Assembly (NCBI RefSeq): GCF_004217185.1
Contig: NZ_SHKL01000001.1
Span: 1,441,001-1,505,000 of the forward strand
Reading direction: 5' to 3'
Source: Pseudonocardia sediminis
GTDB taxonomy: Bacteria > Actinomycetota > Actinomycetes > Mycobacteriales > Pseudonocardiaceae
Length of the DNA stretch: 64,000 bases
In this document: one piece after another, positions 57,017 through 64,000 of the stretch
Layout: every line of letters starts with the position of its first letter
How positions within the stretch are numbered: the stretch's first letter is position 1
Made by a program: the position numbers and the translations under genes
The notes under the pieces: model-generated
Seen by the model: the letters and a program-made list of their open reading frames with translations, nothing else
Database searches by the model: none
Told to the model about the DNA's origin: nothing

Positions 57017-57760
57017 TTACCACCTAGGCGCCTTCGCTGTCTCCCACACGGCGTCAAAGCTGCGGGAGTAGGTCTCGAACAGTGATCCCGCCGACAGCCG
57101 GCGAAGGTGAAGCGCGGGGGCGTGCGGGGCTGTGAGCCCGTAGACGTGCGGATTGACGATCATCTCGTCGTCGTAGCGGTAGATCGAGTTGTAGAGGGTT
57201 GTGCCGTGGCAGCGGATCTCTACGCCAGGCTCGTCGGCGATCCGCCCGAAATAGGCCAGGGCGTTGCGGATCTTGGCCGCAATCGCGTTCTTCCCGATGC
57301 CTTCGTCGGCGCTGCGCCGGGCGATCTCTCGGCTGACGGGGTCGCCGAACAGGAGCCGGATGCGCCCGCCTGCGGCTCCCTTCGCGGTGAGCGCGGGGAG
57401 TAGGTCGGGGTTCTCGGTCATGAACATGCCGACGTAGACCAGGATGTCCACGCGGCCGGTGGCCTGGTCGAGCAGTCGATCCCAGAGGTCGCGCGGGATG
57501 GCGTTGCGGCTGGGGAAGACCTGCACGACCTCGGAACCGGAGACCTCCGTGGCCTTCTCGTCGCTGACTGCGGTGGGCCAGAGGTAGGACTCGGATTCGC
57601 GCAGCAGCGCGGCGATGGCGTGCCGGTTCTTCGGGTATGGGACCCGGTCCTGGGTGATCCACCGTTCGATCGACTTCGGGTCCAGGCCGATCTTCTGGGC
57701 GACGTCGTCGACGCTGAGTCCGCTGCGGTTGATCGCATCGCGTAGCCGGTCGTTCGCCAT
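57017..57760 (-). CDS. XRE-family regulator with DUF5919-like C-terminus
   Basis: 247 residues. Residues 1-55 form a helix-turn-helix (RLRDAINRSGLSVDDVAQKI, LDPKSIERWITQDRVPYP). The larger C-terminal domain (DRLLDQATGRVDILVYVGMF, then GRIRLLFGDPVS and EIRCHGTTLYNSIYRYDDEM) resembles the PLD-like DUF5919 domain seen in actinobacterial XRE proteins. It probably represses the element's transfer/replication genes. It is divergent from the gene at 57910, and the region between carries four GACGTCC-type repeats that could be its operators. Confidence 0.82.
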   Translation of the reverse strand: MANDRLRDAINRSGLSVDDVAQKIGLDPKSIERWITQDRVPYPKNRHAIAALLRESESYLWPTAVSDEKATEVSGSEVVQVFPSRNAIPRDLWDRLLDQATGRVDILVYVGMFMTENPDLLPALTAKGAAGGRIRLLFGDPVSREIARRSADEGIGKNAIAAKIRNALAYFGRIADEPGVEIRCHGTTLYNSIYRYDDEMIVNPHVYGLTAPHAPALHLRRLSAGSLFETYSRSFDAVWETAKAPRW

Positions 57761-57771
57761 CCGAACCCCCT

Positions 57772-57842
57772 GGGGACGTCTAGGACGTCCAATCTTGACA
57801 GAGACGTCCCTAGAAATCCATCAGTGTGGTGTGGGCGTCCCT
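57772..57842. promoter_or_regulatory. Repeated GACGTCC operator-like motifs and TTGACA box
   Basis: GGGACGTCTAGGACGTCC (57773-57790), AGACGTCCCTAG (57802-57813) and GGGCGTCCCT (57833-57842) lie between the divergent XRE gene and the transfer operon. TTGACA at 57795-57800 could be a -35 box. The spacing suits a repressor that controls both directions. Confidence 0.55.
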
Positions 57843-57909
57843 CTTAAATGCGGATTCTCGGTATCGCCCCGAACGGAGGGGCCACACATCGAGTCCCTGG
57901 AGGACGGTC

Positions 57910-58233
57910 ATGGCAATGATCAAGGTCGACACCACCGGCGCCCGCTACACCGTCGGCGCGGTCGCGAAGCCGAAGACGGACATGGAAGGGCGGCAGCGGC
58001 AGGACCGGGTGACCGGTGCGTCGCTGTTCACCACGCAGCTGGTGAAGGTCGACGCCGAGGGCGCGGAGATCCTCTCGATCACAACGCCGGGTGCTCCGGC
58101 AGTGGATCAGGGCGCGGAGGTGCGGCCGGTGAACCTGGTCGCGATCCCGTGGCAGCAGGGCCAGCGCGCCGGTGTCGCGTTCAAGGCCGACGCGATCGAG
58201 CCGATCCACGCCCCGTCGTCCAAGGCGTCCTGA
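57910..58233 (+). CDS. Small AICE protein, SCO3933-like
   Basis: 107 residues from ATG. The sequence starts MAMIKVDTTGARYTVGAVAK and is rich in beta-strand (FTTQLVKVDAEGAEILSI; VRPVNLVAIPWQQGQR). Its size and position as first gene of the transfer/replication operon match the SCO3933-type regulatory proteins of Streptomyces integrative elements, from memory. It might activate excision or replication. The promoter region upstream has the GACGTCC repeats. A hairpin follows at 58268. Confidence 0.65.
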   Translation: MAMIKVDTTGARYTVGAVAKPKTDMEGRQRQDRVTGASLFTTQLVKVDAEGAEILSITTPGAPAVDQGAEVRPVNLVAIPWQQGQRAGVAFKADAIEPIHAPSSKAS

Positions 58234-58267
58234 GCCGCGCACCCGCCACGCCCGCCATCTGGTCGGT

Positions 58268-58314
58268 GGAGAGGGGCTCGGGACTCGCTTCCTCAGAGCC
58301 CCGGACCTCTCTCC
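58268..58314 (+). terminator. Stem-loop between small AICE gene and membrane-protein gene
   Basis: GGAGAGG (58268-58274) faces CCTCTC (58306-58311), with an inner GGCTC/GAGCC pair. It may terminate part of the transcript so that the first gene is made in excess. Confidence 0.5.
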
Positions 58315-58371
58315 CCGGCGCACGTCACGCATCAACCTCGCTGCCTGTACTGCGCCCGGAAGGCCCTTGTC

Positions 58372-59166
58372 ATGCCTCGCACCGCATCCCCCGCCCGCCC
58401 GTCGACAGCCCGGGGACGTTCCCGCGTCGACTCCTTCGAGATCATCTCCGCCCCGCCGCGCCACCCGGTCGGCCGGGTCCTCGGACTGCTGATCAGGCTG
58501 CGCGTCGAGCTGTTCGTCCTGACCCTGAGCCTCACGGTGTGGATCGCGCTCACCCCGGACCACGTCACCGGCGCGGACGGGGCCCCGGTCGCTGTCCCCG
58601 GGACCGGCCTCGACCTCGCTGCCCGTGCGTCGGTGTGCGTCGGGGCTCTGATGCTGCTCGCGTTGCTGCCGTGGACCCGCCGGTTCCTGTTCCACCGCGC
58701 TCAGGCGGTCGTCACCCGTCATCGACTGCGTCAGACCCTCGTCGAATGCCGGGTAGTCAACTTCTCCCGCGCCTGCCCGCTGTTCCTCTGGTCCCGGCCG
58801 ACGCGGGTCGGTGAGGTCGTCTGGCTGTTCCTGCGTGCCGGGATCAGCCCGAACGACGTCGCCGAACAGGTCGAGGAGATCGCCGCCGGTTGCTACGCCC
58901 GGGAGGCCCGTGTCACGCCCTGGCCGTCGATGACTGCCCTGGTGCGGGTCGAGGTCATCCGCCGTGACCCGCTCGCCCCGGCGACCATCCGTTCCGAGGT
59001 GTTCCGCTGGGCGGGCGGCACCGGCGACGACGACGGCCCCTGGACCGACGTCCCGTCCCCGCGCCCCGAGCGTCCGGCACGTGAGTGGCCCGTTCCGGCT
59101 CCGGCGCCGGCTGTTGGCGACGGCCCGGCCGCTGGGCGTGCGGGGGACTGGTCGGACTATGTCTGA
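58372..59166 (+). CDS. AICE two-TM membrane protein upstream of the translocase
   Basis: 264 residues from ATG. Two TM helices occupy about residues 40-110 (VELFVLTLSLTVWIAL and VCVGALMLLALLPW). The soluble region RRFLFHRAQAVVTRHRLRQT and the Pro-rich tail follow. A protein of this type commonly precedes the FtsK/TraB-like gene in pSAM2-family elements and is likely a membrane partner in DNA transfer. It overlaps the translocase start by 8 bases. No enzyme motif is present. Confidence 0.7.
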   Translation: MPRTASPARPSTARGRSRVDSFEIISAPPRHPVGRVLGLLIRLRVELFVLTLSLTVWIALTPDHVTGADGAPVAVPGTGLDLAARASVCVGALMLLALLPWTRRFLFHRAQAVVTRHRLRQTLVECRVVNFSRACPLFLWSRPTRVGEVVWLFLRAGISPNDVAEQVEEIAAGCYAREARVTPWPSMTALVRVEVIRRDPLAPATIRSEVFRWAGGTGDDDGPWTDVPSPRPERPAREWPVPAPAPAVGDGPAAGRAGDWSDYV

Positions 59167-60136
59167 GCTGAACCCACCCACGCTCTCGCTGCACGCCGTC
59201 GATGGCAGCCCGTCGCCCCGGCTGCTGGTGCGTCCGCTGGCGGTGCTGGCTCGGATGATCGATGCGGCTCAGGCCCGCCGCGATCGCCGAGACCCTGCCG
59301 GGCCCTCGATCTGGGAGCCGATCCACCTCGGCATCCGCGAGGACGGACGCCCGGTCCGCGTCCCGCTGATCTACCGCAACATGCTCCTCGCTGGCGAACC
59401 CGGCGCCGGGAAGTCGGTGGGACTCAACAACATCGTCGCCCACGCGGCCCTGTCGATGGACTGCCGACTCTGGTTGTTCGACGGGAAGATCGTCGAACTC
59501 GGCCTGTGGCGCTCGTGCGCAGACCGGTTCGTCGCCAACAGCCTTGACGATGCCATTGCTGCCCTGCTCGACCTTCAGTCCGAGATGGACTCCCGTTACG
59601 CCGTCCTCGACGACGAGCGGCGCCGCAAGATCGCACGCTCCGACGGGGTCGAGCCGATCGTGGTCGTTCTCGATGAGCTGGCCTACTTCTCAGCCACCGT
59701 CGGCACCAAGCGCGAGCAGGAAGCTTTCTCGGTCCTGGTCCGGGATGTCGTCGCCCGTGGCCGCGCCGCCGGGATCATCGTCATCGCCGCAACGCAGCGC
59801 CCGTCCGCGGACATCATCCCGACCAGCCTGCGGGACCTGTTCGGCTACCGGTGGGCGTTCCGCTGCACCACCGACACCAGCTCGGACATCGTGCTCGGGC
59901 ACGGCTGGGCCTCACGCGGCTACACCGCCGGCTCGGTCGCGCCGGAGGCGAAGGGGATCGGGTTCCTGCTCGCCGAAGGCGGCATCCCGCGCCGGGTCAA
60001 AGCCGCCTACCTCTCCGACGACGAGGTCTACGCCCTCGCCGACCGGGCCGCCCTGCGCCGCCTCGCGGCCGGTCTGAGCACCCACGCCCCGGCCGCGGAT
60101 GCCGGGCCCGCCGGTCAGCCCGGAGGCGCGTCGTGA
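59159..60136 (+). CDS. FtsK/SpoIIIE-type DNA translocase (TraB/TraSA-like)
   Basis: 325 residues from ATG. Walker A is GEPGAGKSVGLN (residue ~79), the DGK-type strand is CRLWLFDGKIVELGLW, Walker B is PIVVVLDELAYF, and ARGRAAGIIVIAATQRPSADIIP follows, as in FtsK motors. In AICEs this protein pumps double-stranded plasmid-like DNA between mycelia. It lacks the long N-terminal membrane part of chromosomal FtsK, presumably supplied by the gene before it. The stop overlaps the next start (GTGA). Confidence 0.88.
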   Translation: MSELNPPTLSLHAVDGSPSPRLLVRPLAVLARMIDAAQARRDRRDPAGPSIWEPIHLGIREDGRPVRVPLIYRNMLLAGEPGAGKSVGLNNIVAHAALSMDCRLWLFDGKIVELGLWRSCADRFVANSLDDAIAALLDLQSEMDSRYAVLDDERRRKIARSDGVEPIVVVLDELAYFSATVGTKREQEAFSVLVRDVVARGRAAGIIVIAATQRPSADIIPTSLRDLFGYRWAFRCTTDTSSDIVLGHGWASRGYTAGSVAPEAKGIGFLLAEGGIPRRVKAAYLSDDEVYALADRAALRRLAAGLSTHAPAADAGPAGQPGGAS

Positions 60137-60453
60137 GCGCCCCGACTGTCAGGACCGGGTTGACACCCGACCGCCCCGCACCGGCCCGCCCACGTGGTGC
60201 CCGGCGGGTGGTGGAGAACGACGACTACGCCCGCTTCACCCGCCGCATCCTCGCCGCGCACGCCCGCCGGATCGGCTCCGGGGACATCGAAGGACTCACC
60301 GATCTGTCCCGCCTCCCCACCGAGATCGACGCGATCACCGCCGACGCAGTCACCGGACTGCGCGCCGCAGGGTTCTCCTGGGCCGAGATCGCCGCTCGTC
60401 TGGGCACCAGTCGGCAGGCCGCGCACCAGCGCTATGGCTGTAGCCGGCCATGA
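60133..60453 (+). CDS. Small helix-turn-helix protein between translocase and Rep
   Basis: 106 residues from GTG, overlapping both neighbours by 4 bases. The C-terminus AAGFSWAEIAARLGTSRQAAHQRY is a sigma-70-region-4-like helix-turn-helix. The N-terminal 30 residues are Pro/Arg-rich. Its tight coupling to the translocase and replication genes suggests a DNA-binding accessory factor for replication or transfer, perhaps binding the origin. No closer family recognised. Confidence 0.7.
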   Translation: MSAPTVRTGLTPDRPAPARPRGARRVVENDDYARFTRRILAAHARRIGSGDIEGLTDLSRLPTEIDAITADAVTGLRAAGFSWAEIAARLGTSRQAAHQRYGCSRP

Positions 60454-61976
60454 CCTCGACCGCCCGTGACCGGCTGACCGTCGACGAGATCGGCGCGCGT
60501 CGCCGTGCCCGCCTCGCCCGCGAGTTCAGCACCGCCGACGCGCTCGCACGCGCTGGCGACGAGGGTTACGGGCGCTGGCTCGACCACGTGTCCCCGGCTG
60601 CTGGCTGTGCGCACCCGGTCAAGCTCTCCGGCACCGTCTACCGGGTCGAGCAGTCCACGGGCCGGATCACCTCGGAGCGGCACACCTCGGAGATGCCCGA
60701 CGGGCTGATCTACACCGCCTGCGGCAACCGCCGCGCCTCTGTCTGCCCGTCGTGCGCCGAGACCTACCGGGCCGACACCTTCCAGCTCGTCACCGCCGGT
60801 CTCGTCGGCGGCAAAGGCACCCCCGCGTCGGTGGCCGGGCATCCGACGGTGTTCCTGACCGTCACCGCTCCCTCGTTCGGTGCGGTGCACTCTCACCGCA
60901 CCGGCTCGAATGGCCGGCTGCTGCCGTGCCACCCGCGACGCGACGCGACGCTCTGCGAGCACGGTGTCGCTCCGGCCTGCTGGGAACGCCACGCCGAGAC
61001 CGATTCCGTTGTCGGGCAGCCGATGTGCTTGGACTGCTACGACCACCCGCACCAGGCGGTGTGGAACATGCACGTCGGTGAGCTCTGGCGCCGCACGATG
61101 ATCGGCGCCAACCGCGACCTGCGGCATCTCGAGCGCCTGCACAAGACCCGGATGCGGTTGAGCTACACCAAGGTTGCCGAGTTTCAGGCCCGGGGCGCCG
61201 TGCACCTGCACGCCCTGGTCCGCCTCGACGGCCGCGACCCCGACAACCCGCTCGCCACCCTGGCGCCGCCGCCCGGGATCAGCGCTGGACAGCTCGCGCT
61301 GCTGCTGCGCTCCGCCGTCGGCGGGACCGCGTTCACCACCGGGCCGCATCCCTACCGCCCGGCCGGATGGGAGATCACCTGGGGCTCCCAGGTCGACCCA
61401 CGCCCGATCCGCCTCGCCGCGAAGGATCTCGACGACCAGGCCGAGATCACCACGACCGCCGTCGCCGCTTATCTCGCCAAGTACGCGACCAAGGCCACGG
61501 AGACCGCCGGGCATCTCTCGACCCGGCTGCGGCCGGACACGGTGCGGTCCTACACCGACCTCGCCACTCACACCGGTCGTCAGATCGACGCGTGCTGGCG
61601 CCTCGGGCAACGACTCCGCGGGTACGACGCCGAGGAGTGGGCGACGTCGTGGGGTCGGCTGTGGCGGTGGGCGCACATGCTCGGGTTCGCCGGGCACTTC
61701 TCGACGCGCTCGCGCCGGTACTCCACGACGTTGACCGCATTGCGGCAGGCCCGCCGTGACTGGCAGCTCGCGCACGCCACCACCGGCCCGGCCGACGACG
61801 TCGAACGCCTCGACGATGGCCAGGACACCACCGAGGTCGTCATCAGCTCCTTGCAGTACGCCGGGATTGGCTGGCACACCACCGCCGACGCCCTGCTCGC
61901 CAGCACCGCCGCCGCCCAGGCCCGGGACAGGAGGCGCACGGCTCGCGAGGAACTCACCACCGCAACGGCCGGCTGA
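60450..61976 (+). CDS. RepSA-type rolling-circle replication initiator (HUH)
   Basis: 508 residues from ATG. A Cys-rich N-terminal region (CGNRRASVCPSCAETYRAD) precedes VFLTVTAPSFGAVH and the metal-binding HUH segment FQARGAVHLHALVRLDG. The catalytic Tyr and Lys are in AVAAYLAKYATKATE. This order matches pSAM2 RepSA-like initiators, which nick the element's origin and replicate the excised circle. The nick site should lie nearby but was not identified. Overlaps the preceding small gene (ATGA). Confidence 0.88.
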   Translation: MTSTARDRLTVDEIGARRRARLAREFSTADALARAGDEGYGRWLDHVSPAAGCAHPVKLSGTVYRVEQSTGRITSERHTSEMPDGLIYTACGNRRASVCPSCAETYRADTFQLVTAGLVGGKGTPASVAGHPTVFLTVTAPSFGAVHSHRTGSNGRLLPCHPRRDATLCEHGVAPACWERHAETDSVVGQPMCLDCYDHPHQAVWNMHVGELWRRTMIGANRDLRHLERLHKTRMRLSYTKVAEFQARGAVHLHALVRLDGRDPDNPLATLAPPPGISAGQLALLLRSAVGGTAFTTGPHPYRPAGWEITWGSQVDPRPIRLAAKDLDDQAEITTTAVAAYLAKYATKATETAGHLSTRLRPDTVRSYTDLATHTGRQIDACWRLGQRLRGYDAEEWATSWGRLWRWAHMLGFAGHFSTRSRRYSTTLTALRQARRDWQLAHATTGPADDVERLDDGQDTTEVVISSLQYAGIGWHTTADALLASTAAAQARDRRRTAREELTTATAG

Positions 61977-62048
61977 AAGGACAGCGAGATGGGACCGACA
62001 CACCACCGGGCGAGAAGCGCCGGGACTAGAGGAGAGGAGGTGACAGCG

Positions 62049-62240
62049 ATGGAGATCAAGCCGCGTCTATGGACTGTGCAGGACGTAGCGGACTACCTGG
62101 GCATCCCGGTCGGGACGCTCTACGACTGGCGCTGCAAGGGCTACGGCCCGCGCGCCAAGAAGGTCGGCCGATACCTCCGCTACGAGGCCGATGTGGTCCG
62201 GCAGTGGTTCGACGACCTCGACGAGGACGGGGCGGCCTGA
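62049..62240 (+). CDS. xis: Excisionase (MerR-like winged helix)
   Basis: 63 residues from the ATG at 62049, with GGAGG at 62036-62040. The protein is a single winged HTH: LWTVQDVADYLGIPVGTLYD, then WRCKGYGPRAKKVGRYLRYE. It is the standard size and form of AICE Xis proteins, which bend DNA to direct integrase toward excision. Its stop overlaps the integrase start by one base (TGATG), so both are made from one message. Confidence 0.88.
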   Translation: MEIKPRLWTVQDVADYLGIPVGTLYDWRCKGYGPRAKKVGRYLRYEADVVRQWFDDLDEDGAA

Positions 62241-63385
62241 TGGCACGCCCACCACTCCCCATCGGTACCTACGGGAAGATCCTGACCCGGAAGCTCGGCC
62301 CGGGGCGGTTCCGGTCGTGGGCCAACTACCGGGACTACGACGGCGTCACCCGCCGGGTGCAGAGGTACGCCGCGACCGGCCCCGCGTCCGAGAAGAAGCT
62401 GAAGGAGGCTCTGAGGGACCGCAGCCGCTACTCCCTGGAAGGGGAGATCACCGGGGACACACGGGTTCGTGTGGTCGCGGAGATGTGGCTGCGCGACCTG
62501 GACGAGTCCGACCGGGCCCTACGGACGAAGGTGACGTACCGCGATGCCTGGCGCCGATCTCTTGAGTCGGCGGTGGGGGAGCTGAGGGTGAGCGACCTTC
62601 GCGTGTCGACCGTCGACCGGGCCGTCCGGGAGATCAGAGAGCGACGGGGGAGCGGCTCGGCCCATCACGCCAAGGTGGTCCTCTCGGGGATCGCCGGTCT
62701 GGCCGTCCGGCACGACGCCCTGGAGGCGAACCCGGTTCGTGAGCTGAGTCCGACGAGCCGCAAGTCGCGGACGGAGAAGCTCATCCTCACCGAAGCGAGC
62801 GTCGACCGGTTGGCCACGTTCCTGGCCGACTCCGATGATGCGAAGAAGTACGACCTCGTCGACATGGTGACGGCGCTGGCCGGCCTGGGGTGCCGCATCG
62901 GGGAGCTGCTCGCCCTCGACTGGACCCGGGTCGACGACGTCGCGTGCACGCTCTCAATCGAAGGAACGGTCATCCGCGTCCCCGGCGAGGGACTCATCGT
63001 GCAACCGCACACCAAGTCGCGCGCGAGCATGCGGACGGTCCGTCCTCCGGGATGGGTGCTGGACGCGCTGCGTCGGCGCCACGAGGTGTCGCATGGCCCG
63101 TGGGTCTTCCCGTCTACGGCGGGGACGTTGCGCGATCCCGACAACACCCGGAAGCAGTTGCGCCAGGTCCTCGCCGCCACCGAGTGGAAGGGCCTGCACC
63201 CCCACGCGTTCCGTCATCTGGTTGCGACACGGCTCGACGGAGCTGGTCTATCGGCACGAGAGATCGCCGACTACCTGGGCCACGAGAAGGTGTCGATGAC
63301 GCAGGACGTCTACATGTCCCGGCGGGTGGCCGGCGCCGCTGCCTCGGTCGCCCTGGACGGTTTCGGCGAGCCGGGTAAACGGTAG
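62240..63385 (+). CDS. int: Tyrosine site-specific integrase
   Basis: 381 residues. An AP2-like/core-binding N-terminus (SWANYRDYDGVTRRVQRYA) is followed by the SAM-like core-binding helices and the catalytic domain. Catalytic residues are Arg219 (LGCRIGELLAL), Lys259 (HTKSRAS), His322 and Arg325 (HPHAFRHLVATRL), His348 (YLGHEK) and the nucleophile Tyr358 (DVYMSR). The gene ends 56 bases from the right attachment repeat. It recombines the element into the tRNA-Arg 3' end. All six residues are intact, so activity is expected. Confidence 0.93.
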   Translation: MARPPLPIGTYGKILTRKLGPGRFRSWANYRDYDGVTRRVQRYAATGPASEKKLKEALRDRSRYSLEGEITGDTRVRVVAEMWLRDLDESDRALRTKVTYRDAWRRSLESAVGELRVSDLRVSTVDRAVREIRERRGSGSAHHAKVVLSGIAGLAVRHDALEANPVRELSPTSRKSRTEKLILTEASVDRLATFLADSDDAKKYDLVDMVTALAGLGCRIGELLALDWTRVDDVACTLSIEGTVIRVPGEGLIVQPHTKSRASMRTVRPPGWVLDALRRRHEVSHGPWVFPSTAGTLRDPDNTRKQLRQVLAATEWKGLHPHAFRHLVATRLDGAGLSAREIADYLGHEKVSMTQDVYMSRRVAGAAASVALDGFGEPGKR

Positions 63386-63440
63386 GTATTCGGTAGGTGG
63401 ATCTTGACGGTCACACCGGGCCGACTTGCTGACCTGGTGT

Positions 63441-63481
63441 TGTGTGCCCCCGGCAGGATTCGAACCTGCGACCACAGGATT
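63441..63481. repeat. Right attachment-site repeat, inside tRNA-Arg
   Basis: The 41-bp partner of 52626-52666. It covers the tRNA from the anticodon loop to its 3' end plus a few flanking bases. Integration here keeps the complete tRNA. Confidence 0.88.
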
Positions 63482-63518
63482 AGAAGGCCCGTGCTCTATC
63501 CAACTGAGCTACGAGGGC
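63445..63518 (-). tRNA. tRNA-Arg (anticodon UCU)
   Basis: Read on the minus strand, the acceptor arm GCCCTCG pairs with CGGGGGC (one G-U). The D stem GCTC/GAGC, T arm GCAGG-TTCGAAT-CCTGC and anticodon loop CTTCTAA are all in place. Anticodon TCT reads AGA (Arg). The anticodon stem has a C-U mismatch next to the loop and one G-U pair. No CCA is encoded; the discriminator is A. It is the attachment gene of the integrated element. Confidence 0.92.
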
Positions 63519-63725
63519 GTCCGTCGGCGACTCCGCGCCGACCGTCGGAGCCTATCGTCCGAGCGCAACACGCCGGAGCCCAACTCGGGCGTCACCCGTC
63601 GTCGGACCAAGATCGCCTGGTGCGACGGGCCCGGCCCGCCGGTCGGAGCCATCCTTACGGCTGACACGCACGCGGAAAGGGCCTCGCCTGCAACCCCGGG
63701 ACGGGGTGGCCTCCATACTGTCCCC

Positions 63726-64000
63726 ATGGTTCTGGGACTGCGATCCGCGATCGGGTCGGATGTGGGTCGCCGCCGGACGTCGAACCAGGACTCCGGAGCG
63801 ACGACCGGCCGGCTGCTGGTGGTCGCGGACGGGATGGGCGGCCACGCGCACGGCGAGATCGCGAGTGCGGTGACGGTGGCGGCCCTGACCGAGCTCGACG
63901 CGCGGTTGCCCCGGGACCTCAGCGACGTCGACCTGGCCGAGGAGATGTCGAACGCGCTCGTCGCGGCGACCGACAACCTCGAGCAACAGGCCCTGGCCGA
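63726..64000 (+). CDS. PP2C-family protein phosphatase, N-terminal part
   Basis: The gene runs off the window after 91 codons. The visible start GLRSAIGSDVGRRRTSNQDS and VVADGMGGHAHGEIAS are the metal-binding Asp motifs of PP2C/Stp phosphatases. Such proteins dephosphorylate Ser/Thr kinase substrates in actinobacteria, usually beside FHA, PknB or cell-division genes. It begins about 200 bases past the tRNA-Arg, outside the mobile element, so it is ordinary chromosome. The remainder is not visible. Confidence 0.85.
   Translation, partial: MVLGLRSAIGSDVGRRRTSNQDSGATTGRLLVVADGMGGHAHGEIASAVTVAALTELDARLPRDLSDVDLAEEMSNALVAATDNLEQQALA

Larger units (their letters stand above)
52626..63481. mobile_element. 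Integrated AICE/pSAM2-type element in tRNA-Arg(UCU)
   Basis: About 10.86 kb bounded by a 41-bp direct repeat (one mismatch) of the tRNA-Arg 3' part. Inside are a tyrosine integrase and excisionase next to the tRNA, a HUH replication initiator, an FtsK/TraB-like dsDNA translocase, an accessory HTH protein, a SCO3933-like small protein, an XRE/NUDIX/HD block, and AT-richer cargo. This is the module order of actinomycete integrative and conjugative elements that transfer double-stranded DNA. All core genes look intact, so it may still excise. No spread or Kil-override genes were recognised. Confidence 0.88.

Overview
The window is very GC-rich, with GTG starts, ATGA/GTGA gene overlaps and F420/NDMA-era actinomycete enzymes (NDMA-dependent alcohol dehydrogenase, Rsm22, CYTH-CHAD, pSAM2-type element). 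It is actinobacterial chromosome, most likely Pseudonocardiaceae (Pseudonocardia-like); that genus call is inference from gene style, not a search result.

Layout. 1-7.1 kb: two divergent operons. One encodes an MFS exporter and a FecBCD-type metallophore uptake system. The other encodes a methyltransferase, a DUF4213/DUF364 protein, a PduX-like kinase and a cysteine-synthase-like PLP enzyme. Together they look like a small non-NRPS metallophore make/export/import system. 7.1-19 kb: mostly housekeeping (GlcD-type oxidase, malonyl-CoA synthetase, CYTH-CHAD, PHP, TetR, cupin, secreted GH16, PfkB, CobW GTPase, Rsm22). 19-26.6 kb: a type III PKS/prenyltransferase cluster (FAD hydroxylase, idi, type III PKS, methyltransferase, UbiA, geranylgeranyl-reductase-like, MFS), resembling agq meroterpenoid clusters. 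26.7-30 kb: CoA-transferase and NDP-forming acyl-CoA synthetase pair. 30.2-36.5 kb: a secreted sulfur operon with a CRP-like site, a 28-codon Cys-containing leader peptide and hairpin, a secreted SBP56/methanethiol-oxidase-like protein, a His/Met-repeat copper-type membrane protein and a YeeE/YedE sulfur transporter. 36.6-41.4 kb: carboxypeptidase-regulatory-like/YceI proteins and two tandem secreted S12-type proteins that have both lost the catalytic serine. 41.4-52.5 kb: catabolic genes, including P450, two alcohol dehydrogenases, a Baeyer-Villiger monooxygenase, a TetR, an enolase-superfamily enzyme and a GNAT lacking its acetyl-CoA loop.

52.63-63.48 kb is an integrated actinomycete element (AICE) in a tRNA-Arg(UCU). 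It has a 41-bp imperfect direct repeat at its ends, tyrosine integrase, excisionase, HUH replication initiator, FtsK/TraB-like translocase, and an HD/NUDIX/XRE regulatory block. Its cargo (53.1-55.8 kb) is visibly AT-richer and encodes three unrecognised membrane proteins; one combines two TM helices, an RNxxVH (HEPN-like) motif and a nuclease-fold-like C-terminus. The window ends in a PP2C phosphatase.

The strongest candidates for undescribed systems are (i) the 30-36 kb sulfur/copper operon, (ii) the 1-7 kb metallophore locus and (iii) the AICE cargo. Functional claims for all three are inference from motifs and gene order.
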